64,000 nucleotides of DNA from Apostichopus japonicus (taxonomy: Eukaryota; Echinodermata; Holothuroidea; Aspidochirotida; Stichopodidae): contig NC_092564.1 in NCBI RefSeq assembly GCF_037975245.1, positions 11,443,984 to 11,507,983 on the forward strand. Direction: 5' to 3'. The notes beneath the pieces are model-generated. The model was not told the origin of the DNA, did no database searches, and was given only the letters and a program-made list of their open reading frames with translations. How positions within the stretch are numbered: position 1 is the stretch's first letter; every line of letters begins with the position of its first letter. The position numbers and the translations under genes are program-made. Shown here in pieces: positions 36,587 to 47,324 of the stretch.

Positions 36587-36654
<68 letters not shown>
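36582..36654. repeat. (TA)n microsatellite
   Basis: About 36 dinucleotide units, nearly uninterrupted apart from a TGTGTA near 36591. It is likely length-polymorphic. The Tyr-Ile repeat reading frames on both strands are artefacts of the repeat. Confidence 0.95.
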
Positions 36655-36656
<2 letters not shown>

Positions 36657-37144
36657 CTTTCCGCCTCTGCTTGCACATACAATTAATCGCAAAATCTCAC
36701 CATAAACTATATAGCTGAAAGCATTATAACACTGCAGTTATTCGATTGACGAAAATTGTCAGTGCATATATATTATCATGGCCTAATACCTGTGTCTAGC
36801 TCATCATTTCACAAGTACATAAAATTCACCGTCCCTATATGTAGGCTACCCTCCTTTTCATGGTCCCTTGTAAATCATTTCCACCAAGATCGATTCGCCC
36901 GCACCCGTTTCTTTCCAATGCGGCATGGATGTATTGTTGTAATCAATATTTAGCACCTACTACAGCCATTCAAAGGCCATAGCTATTCCGGGCATACATA
37001 GTTACATTCTACAGGTGTTTAGAACTTCACAGCAGTCCAAATATTCACATCTAACGATTTTAGTGACAGTGCAGCATTGGTACAGTAAATCCAGTAGTAA
37101 CTAACAACTTGCTATGTATATATGACTGCAGTCTATATGACATC

Positions 37145-40100
37145 ATGGAAATTGGAAGTGCAGCCCTGTTGATTTCGTTTCTAGTTATAAATATTGTCTA
37201 TATTGTTGAATCTTTGCCAGCTTATCTCTCCTTCTCAGAGAGATTTCATTTGGTAAGTAATTGAGCACCAATCAAAATTGTATCGGTTTTGAAATTAAAA
37301 ATACGTATATAGTTAGCCTAATTGTATCTTAACTCCGTAGAATGTATGTACCCACAATATATGAGTATATGCAAACTGTGTACTACAGGCCAAACACACA
37401 GTTCCAACCTTTTATTTAATACTATATTTCATTTAAAGCGTATAAGTGTTTACTTATTATTAATTTGTTATATATACCTTTATAAACTCCCCAATCACCC
37501 ATCCCATTTCGCCCCTGTAAGAGTATCATATACAAACACATGATGAATTTATCTTGCCACATAATACGATTTTTCGTGATGCTTTTCTGCCTCTGATATT
37601 AATATATAGGGCTTTACATATAAATTATTATGGCCATTCAGCAACATATATATATACTCACCAATATTAACTGGATGAGGATACCAGTATTAAACGTATT
37701 TTAATTGATACATTAGATTCTCGAATCAGTATGCAAAAGCTGTATCCTAATTAAATTCATGTCAGCCGAATCGTAAACGAGAAGAAGGGTATAGACTCTA
37801 GTCCTCATATTTCATTTTAAATAGTAACACTGTAATATAATAAAGACAAGTTCTAAGCAGATATAGCCTGGATCTAGTCGATTAAAGTAGATGGACCGTC
37901 TGGAAGCCATCGTTACGAACATGTCTCAGTACTTTATTTCAGTAAAAGCTGCATTATTTTGGGTTACTCTTTGTTCTATGATGCTATGGATTTGTACTTT
38001 GCCTACATCACTTCTTCTTCTTTTCCAGCTGTTCATAAATCAGTCTATAAGCCGCCATAAAAGTATCAAGATCCTTGTAGTTTCTTATTCTCCAGTATAA
38101 TATATTTATATTATCAGAGGCTGTGAAGTCATCACATGCAAAAAGCGTACACTGACAAGAGAAATTTACTCATGAACATATCAATTAATATGATCATTTC
38201 GTATAGCAGTCCACGTACTTGTTTGCTATTATAATTACAAGAATAGTAAGCGATATGCATGATAAGCGTTTTATAATTTAGGGGAACATTAAAAATTAAA
38301 CCAAAATCAATGAAGACAATAGAAAATGAACATTGTTCATCGTTTCGGCAAAATGTTGTCAAATAAAGATGGCAGTATTGTTGAATCAGATTGCAGGTAT
38401 TTTCCCATTTTGATATTTAAGTGGACACAAGCCCAACCATCGGCGTTTAGTTTATATGGCAGAGATCTTTGCTATAAGAACAAATCCCCAAACACTTAAA
38501 GGAAACTCTTGCTCTGCTTGGAGATACCCTATAGCTTAAAAGTCGTGTCTGGGAGCTGTTATATTGTAAATAAGTGATATAATTGTGACACTAGGATCTG
38601 AGACCTTTTACTTTCTTCTTTGTTTTAATTTAATTCCATATTTTAAAGCTGAAATGTTAACAGTGTTGACCCCGAAATCAATGCCATCAGTAAGTTATCA
38701 GCTTAAGAGCTTTATTGTTTTAGATTCAACAATTGCAAAATTCATCTCCATTATAGAAAATAAACATTGCCAAGAAAAAAAGAAAAACAAAATTGATCCA
38801 CACGTGGGTCGATGATGTCATCTTTAGACTTGATCAAGTCTCCAACATTTTACATGTGAAGAAACATTAAATTCGTGATATCTCGCAAATGGAATAAGAT
38901 GTTTGGGGAAGTTGTTTGTGCAGACAGGTATATCTCATATATCAATTACGATATAAGACGTTTTGCTTTGAGTCTCCTTAATATACATCTATATACTTTT
39001 ATAACTATAGATTCCACAGCCAAAGATTATGACAAAATTTCACGCCAAACGAACTTGCAGGATCGGATTATCCATTAGACAAACATTTAAGATAAGTGCC
39101 TAATTCACCCCTCCCCCCCCCCCCCATTCCATATCAATGGGTAACATGTAATTATTAGGTTCTTTGGTATCACGAAGTTTTAGAAGGTTTCTCATCATTT
39201 TCATTTATTCTATAATCCAGGAGAACAGGGACTTAACTGTGATGAGTGCTACCACTAAAGACTATCGTAAAAATGAAAATGGACCAACCAATACAGGTAC
39301 TGGGCTTTACGGTATGCTATGATCAACGCCAACTGCTCACATCACACGAAATGCCATGACTGAATGCATGTTATAAATGTTACAACATTCACCATATAAG
39401 CTATACAAGGTTAATATTGTAGAACTAGATGTTAATGGTGTGTATACGGGTATAAGTGCATGGCTTACATGTTAAACGAGATTTGTTATTATGGTTGTTA
39501 TACTCATGTTGTTGTTAGATGTTGTTATTGCTTTTAAATTCATATGTTAATCAGACATGGTTGATATATGATTATTGTAAGAATAAGGAGTCTATCATCG
39601 TCATAAAAATGCCTGCTTGTGAAAAGGATTATGGTAGTATTAACAATTCTTTTAAAATTGTGTGCACGTCCATTGTATTAACACATTCTTTCTCCAATTA
39701 TGCAAATTAAACTGTGAAAACATTCCATGATTGGATAATGAGTCACCAATTAGCGAACAAGGGAAAGGTTTTATTGCTGCCTTTTTTTAAATTGTTTTTA
39801 AATTCTGGGTTAAGTTTTTAAGTAACTGCGTTGGGCACTATTTACCCTTTTATGATATGGATAATGGAACCAGCGTTGAGTGAAAAGTAATACCCAGTTT
39901 GGGTAAAGTCTTACCCAACAGTTTTGAGAGTGTACATACCCATACGGGGATGCATAAGGACGGTGGGGAGGTATTTACGTGTGCAACGCCAAACCAAAAT
40001 CGGTAAAAAGTTTTAAACTGAGTCATTCTAAAGTAAACCTGTTTAGTTTCAGTAAGTGTAAGTCTTTTCTGTGTACAAACCTCTGATAACCTTTCTTTAC

Positions 40101-40862
40101 TTTTCAACCAGGATCTAACGAGAATGTTGACAATATAATCACGTCCATGAAGGAAAAACTGTCAGAAATAGAAGAGGATCGTAAGTACCCACCCCCTTAC
40201 CTCTGCACCAAGGGGCAAGACCACACTTTGTGCTCAACTTCGAAGTTTATTTTCGAGGTGGAATCTTATACTTACCAACACAGCCAAGCTTATATATATG
40301 TAGTGTGCACATCAGTAGCTTGCTGACTTTAAGGAATGTTGTTTTGTAATCCTACTGCAATGTCATTAGAATGTATCTTGGTGGTTGAATTTACATTTTC
40401 GATATAAAATCAATGCTTTTGATGAAACATTTCAACTTCTGTTATCGCGGCATATAAGGAATGCGGAGGGAAGAGGAGGGAGGGGGGGGGGGGGGGCTAG
40501 CGGAGTGTGAAGGAGGGTGAAGATGGGGAACTAATATAGTGATTCAATTGTTTCGAACTTATCTATTCTTTTGCTTACAAGGGCATCCTTTAAAATATCT
40601 TTACATTCTATACTTTGTTTAGATAATATATAAGTATACATATTTCTATGAATACTTTCAGAATTATTTTTTCTATATTATTTACTTGACAGAGAAGGAA
40701 ATTATGCGATACGTAGGCCAGATTGAGGTCCTCATGGATTACCATAGACTAGTTCATCAACCTCATGAGTACGTCAATGATATTCGTCTGACGTCCCTGT
40801 TATCACAACGACTAAATAAACTACTGGAATTACCTACTACATCAGACAATGAACACGTATAG
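37145..40862 (+). CDS. Unrecognised small membrane/coiled-coil protein, tentative six-exon model (165 aa)
   Basis: I do not recognise this gene. The exons fit by phase: 37145-37252, 38029-38062, 38649-38689, 39221-39296, 40112-40180, 40693-40862 (stop TAG). The last four are well supported by splice sites and phase. Exon 2 is the weakest (strong pyrimidine-rich acceptor, poor GTATCA donor). Exon 1 gives MEIGSAALLISFLVINIVYIV, a signal-anchor or transmembrane segment. The C-terminal 80 residues (MKEKLSEIEED, then IEVLMDYHRLVHQ and SLLSQRLNKLLEL) look like a coiled coil. The TAG stop is followed by AATAAA near 41104. An acceptor at 37131 could make exon 1 internal, with more membrane segments upstream. 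A membrane segment followed by a C-terminal coiled coil is loosely like TMEM192, but I cannot establish that. Confidence 0.5.
38649..40862 (+). other. Best-supported 3' exons of the unrecognised gene
   Basis: Exons 38649-38689, 39221-39296, 40112-40180 and 40693-40862 have canonical GT-AG borders (donors GTAAGT, GTACTG and GTAAGT). Their phases chain 1-0-1-1 to a stop, giving 118 residues. Chance agreement of four exons is unlikely, so a real gene is more likely than the full model suggests. Confidence 0.6.
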
Positions 40863-41043
40863 ACGGAAAGACCGCAATCTCCCAGAAATCTGACAAAAAA
40901 CAGACGGGTATACTATACCGGATGATCGAGAAGAAAGGAGAAACGTGGCTTCGCTTCAATTCCTGACTTTTACCTTACACTCTCAAGCCGATAATTCATA
41001 GACTTGTATTTGTATGACTATGCTCAGCAGGATATTAAATATA

Positions 41044-41436
41044 TTAAATATATGCATAACTTACACAAAAAGTGCAGTATTTGTTAAGCATTGAAACATT
41101 AGAATAAATTTTGTACCCCAAATTATCTTCCAATTTTCCCGAAACAATCACATAAATTAGAGTAGGAGTCTTCGAGTCGGTCAGTGACAACACCCAACTC
41201 CCTGGGCCTCCATTCTTCTGTTCCTTGGTGTGTAGATAATCCCGCGGATGGGTAAGTCGATTTTCGATAAGGACATTTTCCATACTGCACTTGATGTCTC
41301 GCTTCAAAGCACTGGTACTGACAGTATGAGCGTGTACGAGTATCGTGTTTAACATAATGAAGGTTGTGGGAACTGTTGACGCTGACGAGTGCTTTAAAGC
41401 ATGAGAGAACAGTATAGAGTGGGTATATACTAGCAC
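41044..41436 (-). CDS. Open frame of 130 codons, unrecognised, doubtful
   Basis: A single uninterrupted frame from ATG to stop, in an intergenic region where most frames are much shorter. The N-terminus (MLVYTHSILFSHALKHSS...) could be a weak signal peptide. The middle is polar (RLTHPRDYLHTKEQKNGG) and I recognise no domain. It is tail-to-tail with the unrecognised gene ending at 40862. It could be chance or a terminal exon. Confidence 0.2.
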   Translation of the reverse strand: MLVYTHSILFSHALKHSSASTVPTTFIMLNTILVHAHTVSTSALKRDIKCSMENVLIENRLTHPRDYLHTKEQKNGGPGSWVLSLTDSKTPTLIYVIVSGKLEDNLGYKIYSNVSMLNKYCTFCVSYAYI

Positions 41437-41449
41437 TGGAAAATTATCC

Positions 41450-42650
41450 CAAACCGGCTGAATTTAATGACAATGACGGACAATTTATTTCCAGCAATTC
41501 TGTACAATACATGAATGTTTAACAAAGCATAAACGAATATTTTTGATATAACAATACAAAAACTAGAGAGACAGCTATACAAAGATAAGAAAAACATTCA
41601 TCATGATCATTTATATACAATATTTAAGCTATAAAAATGCATGGAAAAGGGGAAAAAAAGAAACGCTATGCTTATATAATGTTTTCCCCATTTGAATATA
41701 ATAAATATATACATATACTGGAGAGAAATTGGTGAAAACATTATAACACAAACTCCATAACAAAAATTAATTTTAAAAAATTGACATGAAATTTAATTTT
41801 ATGTTACATTATATCAAGTCGGTTCCGCTGTATGCCTTCATCCTATGAAACCACAAAGAAAAAAGAAAAAAAAAACGATTTATACTGGGTTTAGGCATTG
41901 GTGCTCTATCGTTTTATATCAAGTTAATAAATATACAGGGAAGTGCTTTACGATAAAATTGCAAATATTCAATTAAACTTAATACTTAGTGACATCATTG
42001 CCATAAATTCGATTCTTGATGTATATAAATAACAACAACTTGAAACTGTTTTTTTTTTATTTAGTAGGTCATCTGCCATTAAAAAGTCTTCCATTCACAT
42101 AGAATATCAAATATCATTATATATATACCATATGGTTCGGCTTAAATTAAAAGTTCAAATAGTATGGCAGTTTATACCTGCATCTATTGAAGTGTGATAT
42201 TGTTGCCCTCGCTTTCATTTCAAATTGTCTTATTGAGGAATAACAAAATTGAGCAAAGACACCTACATGTGTAACTGCTTGACCATGTAGGATATTTGGG
42301 TTCGCAAAGCAAAGCCTTACACAGTCTTTTTTTTCCAAAAATATTTTTGTAAGCTTTTCTTTTTAATTAGATGAAATCGACAGCTTTCATAACATTGAAT
42401 GTTGTTCTAACTTTGTTAAATAATATATGATTTAGCAACAGTTAATTAAATGGGGGAACGAATCGTAATAATATTTTCGAGGCTCTCTTGGTGGAAAGCA
42501 TTTGGCAAATGCACAATCATTATACACGAGGGCGTTTAATTTGTAGAATAGTTTCTAGTTTGCTTACAACCAAAACTTCAAGTTATCGTTGATTTGTGGG
42601 GACACAGTGTGGGGATACAGCGCCGAGGCTTACACAACGAAGGGCGATGT
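41450..42650. other. AT-rich intergenic stretch, nothing recognised
   Basis: Low-complexity AT-rich DNA with A and T runs. I saw no exon-like frame with splice sites, no RNA gene and no transposon ends. Confidence 0.5.
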
Positions 42651-42654
42651 TTGG

Positions 42655-42712
42655 TACAGTGGCACACCGTGGCACACCGTGGCACACCGTGGCACACCGT
42701 GGCACACCGTGA
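42655..42712. repeat. 10-bp minisatellite GGCACACCGT
   Basis: Five consecutive copies of the decamer GGCACACCGT, with only the last (GTGACATA) diverging. It lies in intergenic DNA between the unrecognised gene and the second transposon cluster. Confidence 0.95.
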
Positions 42713-43391
42713 CATATATATGCATTCAATATCGTCTATGTAATTATATTTATATTTTGTGTTGTTGTTATTTTTATTATGTGTGTTTTGTAAAGATGCT
42801 GTTATTTCTATGATTTACTTCATGATGTGTTTTGCCCTTGACCGTGATTTTCGAAGCACAATGAAATTGAATAATTTTCCTTTTACTCGCATTGTATAGG
42901 CTAAGTTTCGAAATGTTTTGTTAAAATTGATTAAATTTAGTAGTTATTACTAGTAATTAAATTATGAACTTAATAAATGTATACAAAACCGAACGAACGT
43001 TTTCATATGCGAATGTGAATGGTTGAGATTTAAATCTCAAATAAATCATCAAGATAAAAAATATATAAGAAAAGTTCTAGTTTCTATATGATATCATGCA
43101 TGTTATAGGCTACACCTCTGGGAAAGCAATACTTTCAAAACAAGCTAAGTAGCATATTGATTTAATTGCGTCCTGCAGGACAGAATAATGTCCTTATAGA
43201 AGGATTGAGATTGCGCTATTTTTACTTACACGTTCATTCATCTCGTTGTCGATAACATTAACCGCAGGCGACCCTCGGCGAAGTGTTTGACGATGATAAA
43301 GGAAATATATGCATACTGTGGATGTGTGTATTCACGCCTAAGCTCTGCAATTGTGATAACAGGTGCGTATCCAGGGGGGCGTTGGGGGCGC

Positions 43392-43562
43392 GCGCCCCCC
43401 GGGTAAGGAAAAGAGGAGAGAAAAAGAGAAGAAAAAGGGAAAAGGAGGGGAAAAAGAGGAGGAGGAGAGGAAGGAAGGGAAAAGAAGAAGAAGAAAAAAG
43501 AGAGAAAAAGGAGAAAAGGAGGGAGTAGAAGATAGCCAAGACTTCGGGAAGAGAAAGAGGAA
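43392..43562. repeat. Polypurine tract, about 170 bp
   Basis: The plus strand is almost entirely A and G (GGAAAAGAGGAGAG and similar). It lies just inside the left end of the composite element. Such tracts can form triplex (H-DNA). The Lys/Glu/Arg- and Leu/Ser/Phe-rich frames on the two strands are composition artefacts. Confidence 0.9.
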
Positions 43563-44192
43563 CAGTCATAGTTAAAGCGCTGATCCCTATTATATACACA
43601 GGGTAGCCAGTGACAAATCAAGGATTACGGGGGGAGGGGTGTGCGCCTCACCCTACCCCTTACACCGACAACTCCATTTTTGACGTTTCCATGTTCCTCT
43701 CTTACTAATGTATCTATATAAATACTATATATGGTCTATCATAACGCGTGTGTGTGTATGGATGCCTAAAACAATTGTACAATTGTGCTATATGGAACCA
43801 ACTGTGGCTGGTCTTGAACTCGACGGGGTCGTCGGGAGCATGACGCATTTCGGGAAGGGGGCGACCGCCCCCCCCCGAGCAAATTTTCTTTATGACATCG
43901 CTAGTAATTTCAAAATAGACAATGCTTAGATGCAACTTACAAGGCCTGGGAAGTGTCATTTCCAGCGATCTGGGAGACATTTTCGGCCAAAATTTTTCTT
44001 GTACGCTTCGCGCCAACTCATGGTGGCGCTTCGCTTAGATAGTTTGCATACAGGCTTCGCCCTTCCTTGGCAATTACTCGCTACACGCCTGTTCGAATTT
44101 GTAAAGCAAAGAGCTTATATAACATCATATCAGTGAGCATTGAAATGCCTGTTCCACGATGAACAGCCTCAAAAAATGTCTATGTGTGTAGT

Positions 44193-44631
44193 CGAAGGCG
44201 TAGCCCAATTGGATTTGGGGCTGTAACGACTTGCCCGAAAAAAAAGCCAAAATATTTCGCGCGCAAAGCGCGCGTTCAACATATCGATGCCAATATCATA
44301 TAAGCAACCATCGGTCATTACATTGCATGGCATCGTGTACCGCACGGTCCGTGAAAGTTGCACAGTATACCGCCGGATGCTAATGTAAACAACCAAATGT
44401 CTTATGTATATATAGATGGAGAAAAAGCATACAGATCCATTTATGTCAAAACTCTCTTTTACAGTAGTAATGTCGGCCAAGCTTAGAACTTTATTTTAAT
44501 TACCAACGAGATAATTTTTAAGCTATTCATTGTTATTTATTTTTCTTTCAGTAAGTTCCCGAAAAAAATGGTTGCGGGGGGGGGGGGAGTGGGGACTGCA
44601 GCCCCCGCCTCCTACGGGACCTACGCCTGTG
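44193..44631. mobile_element. hAT-like MITE, 439 bp, second copy of the GGCGTAGGAG-type family
   Basis: The left end is CGAAGGCGTAG and the right end, reverse complemented, CACAGGCGTAG. The target-site duplication TGTGTAGT is perfect (44185-44192 and 44632-44639). It shares most of its interior with 34654-35127, including the TTTCGCGCGCAAAGCGCGCG hairpin. It is inserted within the composite element. Confidence 0.92.
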
Positions 44632-44699
44632 TGTGTAGTGTTCGGTTTCGATATACCTGATATCGGAAATATCTGATATTTTTCTGCTCCTTCAACCAA

Positions 44700-45270
44700 G
44701 TTTTACAATAGCCATAATAAGAGGTTTTAATATTTGTACACCAATAAATTAACTGTGTCTGAATTTTCGAAAATTTCCTCACCAACATTCTTCATCATAC
44801 TTTCCTCTACTCGTGCAATTTGTACCTGTCTATTAGGGGTTCAAGGAGGTTTTTCCCTATTGGTTGTCCATAGATTGAATTTTGTGCAACATTATGGGTA
44901 CGTTTTGAAGTGATTTTTATTCACGAGAAATGGGAATTTTGAAATTCTCAACAAACAATGGGCTTAAAACCTTGAAAAGTGGGGCTTTCGGATATTGTGG
45001 GCCGTGACGTAGAATCGCCTACAAAAGCAATGATCCATAGGACATGCATGAGGTCGAACATGATGTGTGACTGGTGACAATCTTCAAAAAGGTTATGGAT
45101 GGGAAAAAAATTGGGAAATACTTGGTTCTCAGGCAAAAGTGTACATCTGGTTGGTCATTTTCAAGCCCGAGAAGTGTCATTTCCGGTGATCTGGGGGGTA
45201 TCAAAACCAGAAATTTTCTTGTACGCTGCGCGCCAACCGATGGTGGCGCTCCGCTTAGATAGTAATTCGC
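44700..45270. repeat. 570-bp interspersed repeat block, copy 1
   Basis: Clearly homologous to 47945-48490, with shared stretches such as AAGAGGTTTTAATATTTGTA, GGTCGAACATGATGTGTGAC and GTGTACATCTGGTTGGTCA. It ends in a minus-strand copy of the shared core module. No coding potential was seen. Confidence 0.88.
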
Positions 45271-45330
45271 GCCCCCCGGGTTAGAAAATCCTGGATACGC
45301 GCCTGGATAAGGTACTTCGGTATATGCATA

Positions 45331-45560
45331 CAGTGGCGGATCCAGGATTTCGCCGAAGGGGGGGCCCAGATTGGAAATGCCTAATCGTCGTCCTGGGGGA
45401 GGGGTCTAAGGGGAGGGGGTGCCCCCCTCCCCTTTGGAAAATTTCAAAAAATATGGAGGTCCTCGGTGCAATCTGGTGCTACTTTTCGTGAAAGTTTTGA
45501 GTAAAATTTATTTCCAATAAATCATGTATTCATGGTTTGCCGGGCATATATTTGCAATTT
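45331..45560. mobile_element. Solo left end of a hAT-like MITE
   Basis: CAGTGGCGGATCCAGGATTT starts at 45331, followed by G-rich subterminal sequence and the CTCCCCTTTGG block also seen near 35980. I found no matching right end or target-site duplication, so it is probably truncated. The right limit is arbitrary. Confidence 0.45.
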
Positions 45561-46358
45561 CGACCAATGAGCTGGGATTTACGTCTTTGGGGAGTAGGTG
45601 GTGATGCAAACTACTTTTTACCAGGCTACTCCAGGCCATTTCATCTTGGATGCCCCTTCCAGATGGAGACTATTGATGCAGTCAGAGTGCCCCTCTCACC
45701 TTCACTTTATCAGAATGATGGTGTACTCTTTTTGCAAATTTATTTTACAAAAAATTACACGCACAGTGGCGTAGCTAGGATTTTTTGAGTGGGGGCCATG
45801 GGGGGCTGTTCTTTCTTGTGGGGGGCGGAGTTTACTATCTAAGCGGAGCGCCACCTTGGTTGGCGCGGAGCGTACAGAGAAAATTTGAGATTTCAGCACC
45901 CCCCAGATCGCAGGAGATGGCACCTGTGAGGCAAAATAGCAACCAAAAAGATGTGCAACTTTGGTGACAGAAATGCAAAAAAAAGTTTTTTTCTCTTTCA
46001 TGCTGACTGGCCTTGCCAACTCAGCCAGACTTTTAACTTGACGGAAGATGGCATCATTTGTCGTTTCAAGCTGTCAAGGCCTTTCTCCCAACTCAAACCC
46101 CTGTGGGCTACCGGTAGATTTGCAGGATATGCCCACATGTGGACTTAAATAGCATTAGAGGAAGGGGGTGGAAGACTAACACGCATCGATGTTTTGGTAA
46201 TGGTCCACATTGGTGGCTCGGTGCTTATTAGGCCATTTATTGGGTTTCTTGAGGCAGCTGTCATCAGAATCTGGCTTTTTGTGCCAATCGATGACCGATA
46301 ACATGTATTGGTATGTAAATTTCTTCTTCATATATCTAGCAACACTCTAAAAAGAAAT

Positions 46359-46556
46359 GAGTGGATTTCATTCCATTGGAGTGATCACTCGGCGCACTTC
46401 AAATTAAGAGTAAAATTTAACTCTATTGGAGTTAACCCTCACTCCTAATATTAGTGAATATAACTCTATTAGGAGTTAAGATTTACTCCAATGGAGTGGA
46501 AATTCACTCTTATACCGGAATGTGCTCAGTGATCACTCCCATGGAGTGAAATTCAC
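46359..46556. repeat. Palindromic MITE-like segment, about 200 bp
   Basis: The left arm TGAGTGGATTTCATTCCATT...GAGTGATCACT is mirrored by the right arm AGTGATCACTCCCATGGAGTG...TTCAC. Between them are several more short ACTCC(T/A)AT and AGTGGA palindromic pieces. The whole segment could fold back on itself. Confidence 0.7.
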
Positions 46557-46595
46557 CTATGTTTTTATCAGTACAGTACAGTGCATATCATCATA

Positions 46596-46632
46596 GACGT
46601 ACGTACGTACGTACTACGTACGTTCGTATATC
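46596..46632. repeat. ACGT microsatellite
   Basis: A run of GTAC/ACGT tetranucleotides (ACGTACGTACGTACGTAC and a second shorter run). It is self-complementary. Confidence 0.9.
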
Positions 46633-46851
46633 AGACGCACTCGATACCCACGATACGATACGGTCCTGGAGAAACTATTTCCACTCATCATTTTTTAAGG
46701 CGATACAGTAGTGAGTATTGAACAGGCACAGCCGCATGTTTGCAGGAAATTCAGAATTCCCAATATTTTATATCTCTACCAGTAGTGAAAATCATGTTTT
46801 GACAGTTTTGTGGACATAAAAATTTGTTTTGTGGAATATTCAATGACATAT

Positions 46852-47211
46852 CAGGGGCGGATGCAGGATTTGTGACGGGGGGGGGGGGTCTGACTGGTCC
46901 AGCCGCGCCTGAACGTAAGACTATCTAAGCGGAGCCCCATCATCGGTTGGCGCGGAGCGTACAAGAAAATTTTTGGCTTTACAAACCCCCAGATGGCCGG
47001 AAACGGCACTTCCCGAGTATTCTTAGCAGCATGTACCTAGCCTGAAAATATGGATCTCATGTCTGCAATTTCAGGCCCCCCGTAGCTACGCCACTGATCA
47101 CGCATGGGGCCCTTTCCCTCGAACGCGGTAAAAAAAAAAAAAAAAAATCAGGATTTTCAAAAAGGGGGGGGGGGCCCGGGCCCCCCGGGCCCCCCCCTGG
47201 ATCCGCCCCTG
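46852..47211. mobile_element. Terminus pair CAGGGGCGGAT(G/C)CAGG, 360 bp
   Basis: CAGGGGCGGATGCAGG at 46852 and the reverse complement of CAGGGGCGGATCCAGG ending at 47211 face each other. The flanks (TGACATAT and GCATAAAC) do not form a target-site duplication, and the interval overlaps the end of the 45764-47096 element. One of the two pairings must therefore be wrong or rearranged. It contains a module copy (46920-47020) and a GGGCCC-rich palindrome. Confidence 0.45.
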
Positions 47212-47324
47212 GCATAAACCACAAAAGAGAAGTAAGGCATGGACACCATCCTTGGCTCCTTGCAGAAGTTTCTGATATATTTTTGGTCACACAATGTAAG
47301 ATTCCCATTTTACGGATGTAGGTG

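Larger units (their letters stand above)
43360..45305. mobile_element. Probable composite MITE, about 1.95 kb, hosting another hAT MITE
   Basis: The left end CAGGTGCGTATCCAGG (43360) and right end, reverse complemented, CAGGCGCGTATCCAGG are inverted, with GC-rich CGCGCCCCCCGGG just inside both. The immediate flanks share only GATAA (5 bp) rather than 8 bp. Interior blocks at 43890-44100 and 44700-45270 are homologous to 47460-47670 and 47945-48490 of the MITE at 47325. A 439-bp hAT MITE is nested between them. Confidence 0.6.
45764..47096. mobile_element. Probable hAT-like MITE, 1,333 bp, with internal insertions
   Basis: Both ends read CAGTGGCGTAGCTA in inverted orientation. The flanks TACACGCA and ATCACGCA agree at six of eight bases. 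The interior includes one core module (45833-45930), a palindromic MITE-like segment (46359-46556) and the start of another terminus (46852) with another module copy. Confidence 0.65.

Noticed and set aside
36460-36705. Tyr-Ile repeat frames on both strands
   Set aside because: They are products of the (TA)n microsatellite.
42655-42712. Short direct repeats that might suggest a CRISPR-like array
   Set aside because: The 10-bp units are contiguous with no spacers, and the context is a eukaryotic genome.
43238-43621. Long frames on both strands (Leu/Ser/Phe-rich and Lys/Glu/Arg-rich)
   Set aside because: They follow from a polypurine tract inside a transposon; there is no domain and no splice context.
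45764-47211. Treating 45764-47096 and 46852-47211 as two intact elements
   Set aside because: The intervals overlap without nesting, and the second lacks a target-site duplication; at least one has been rearranged.
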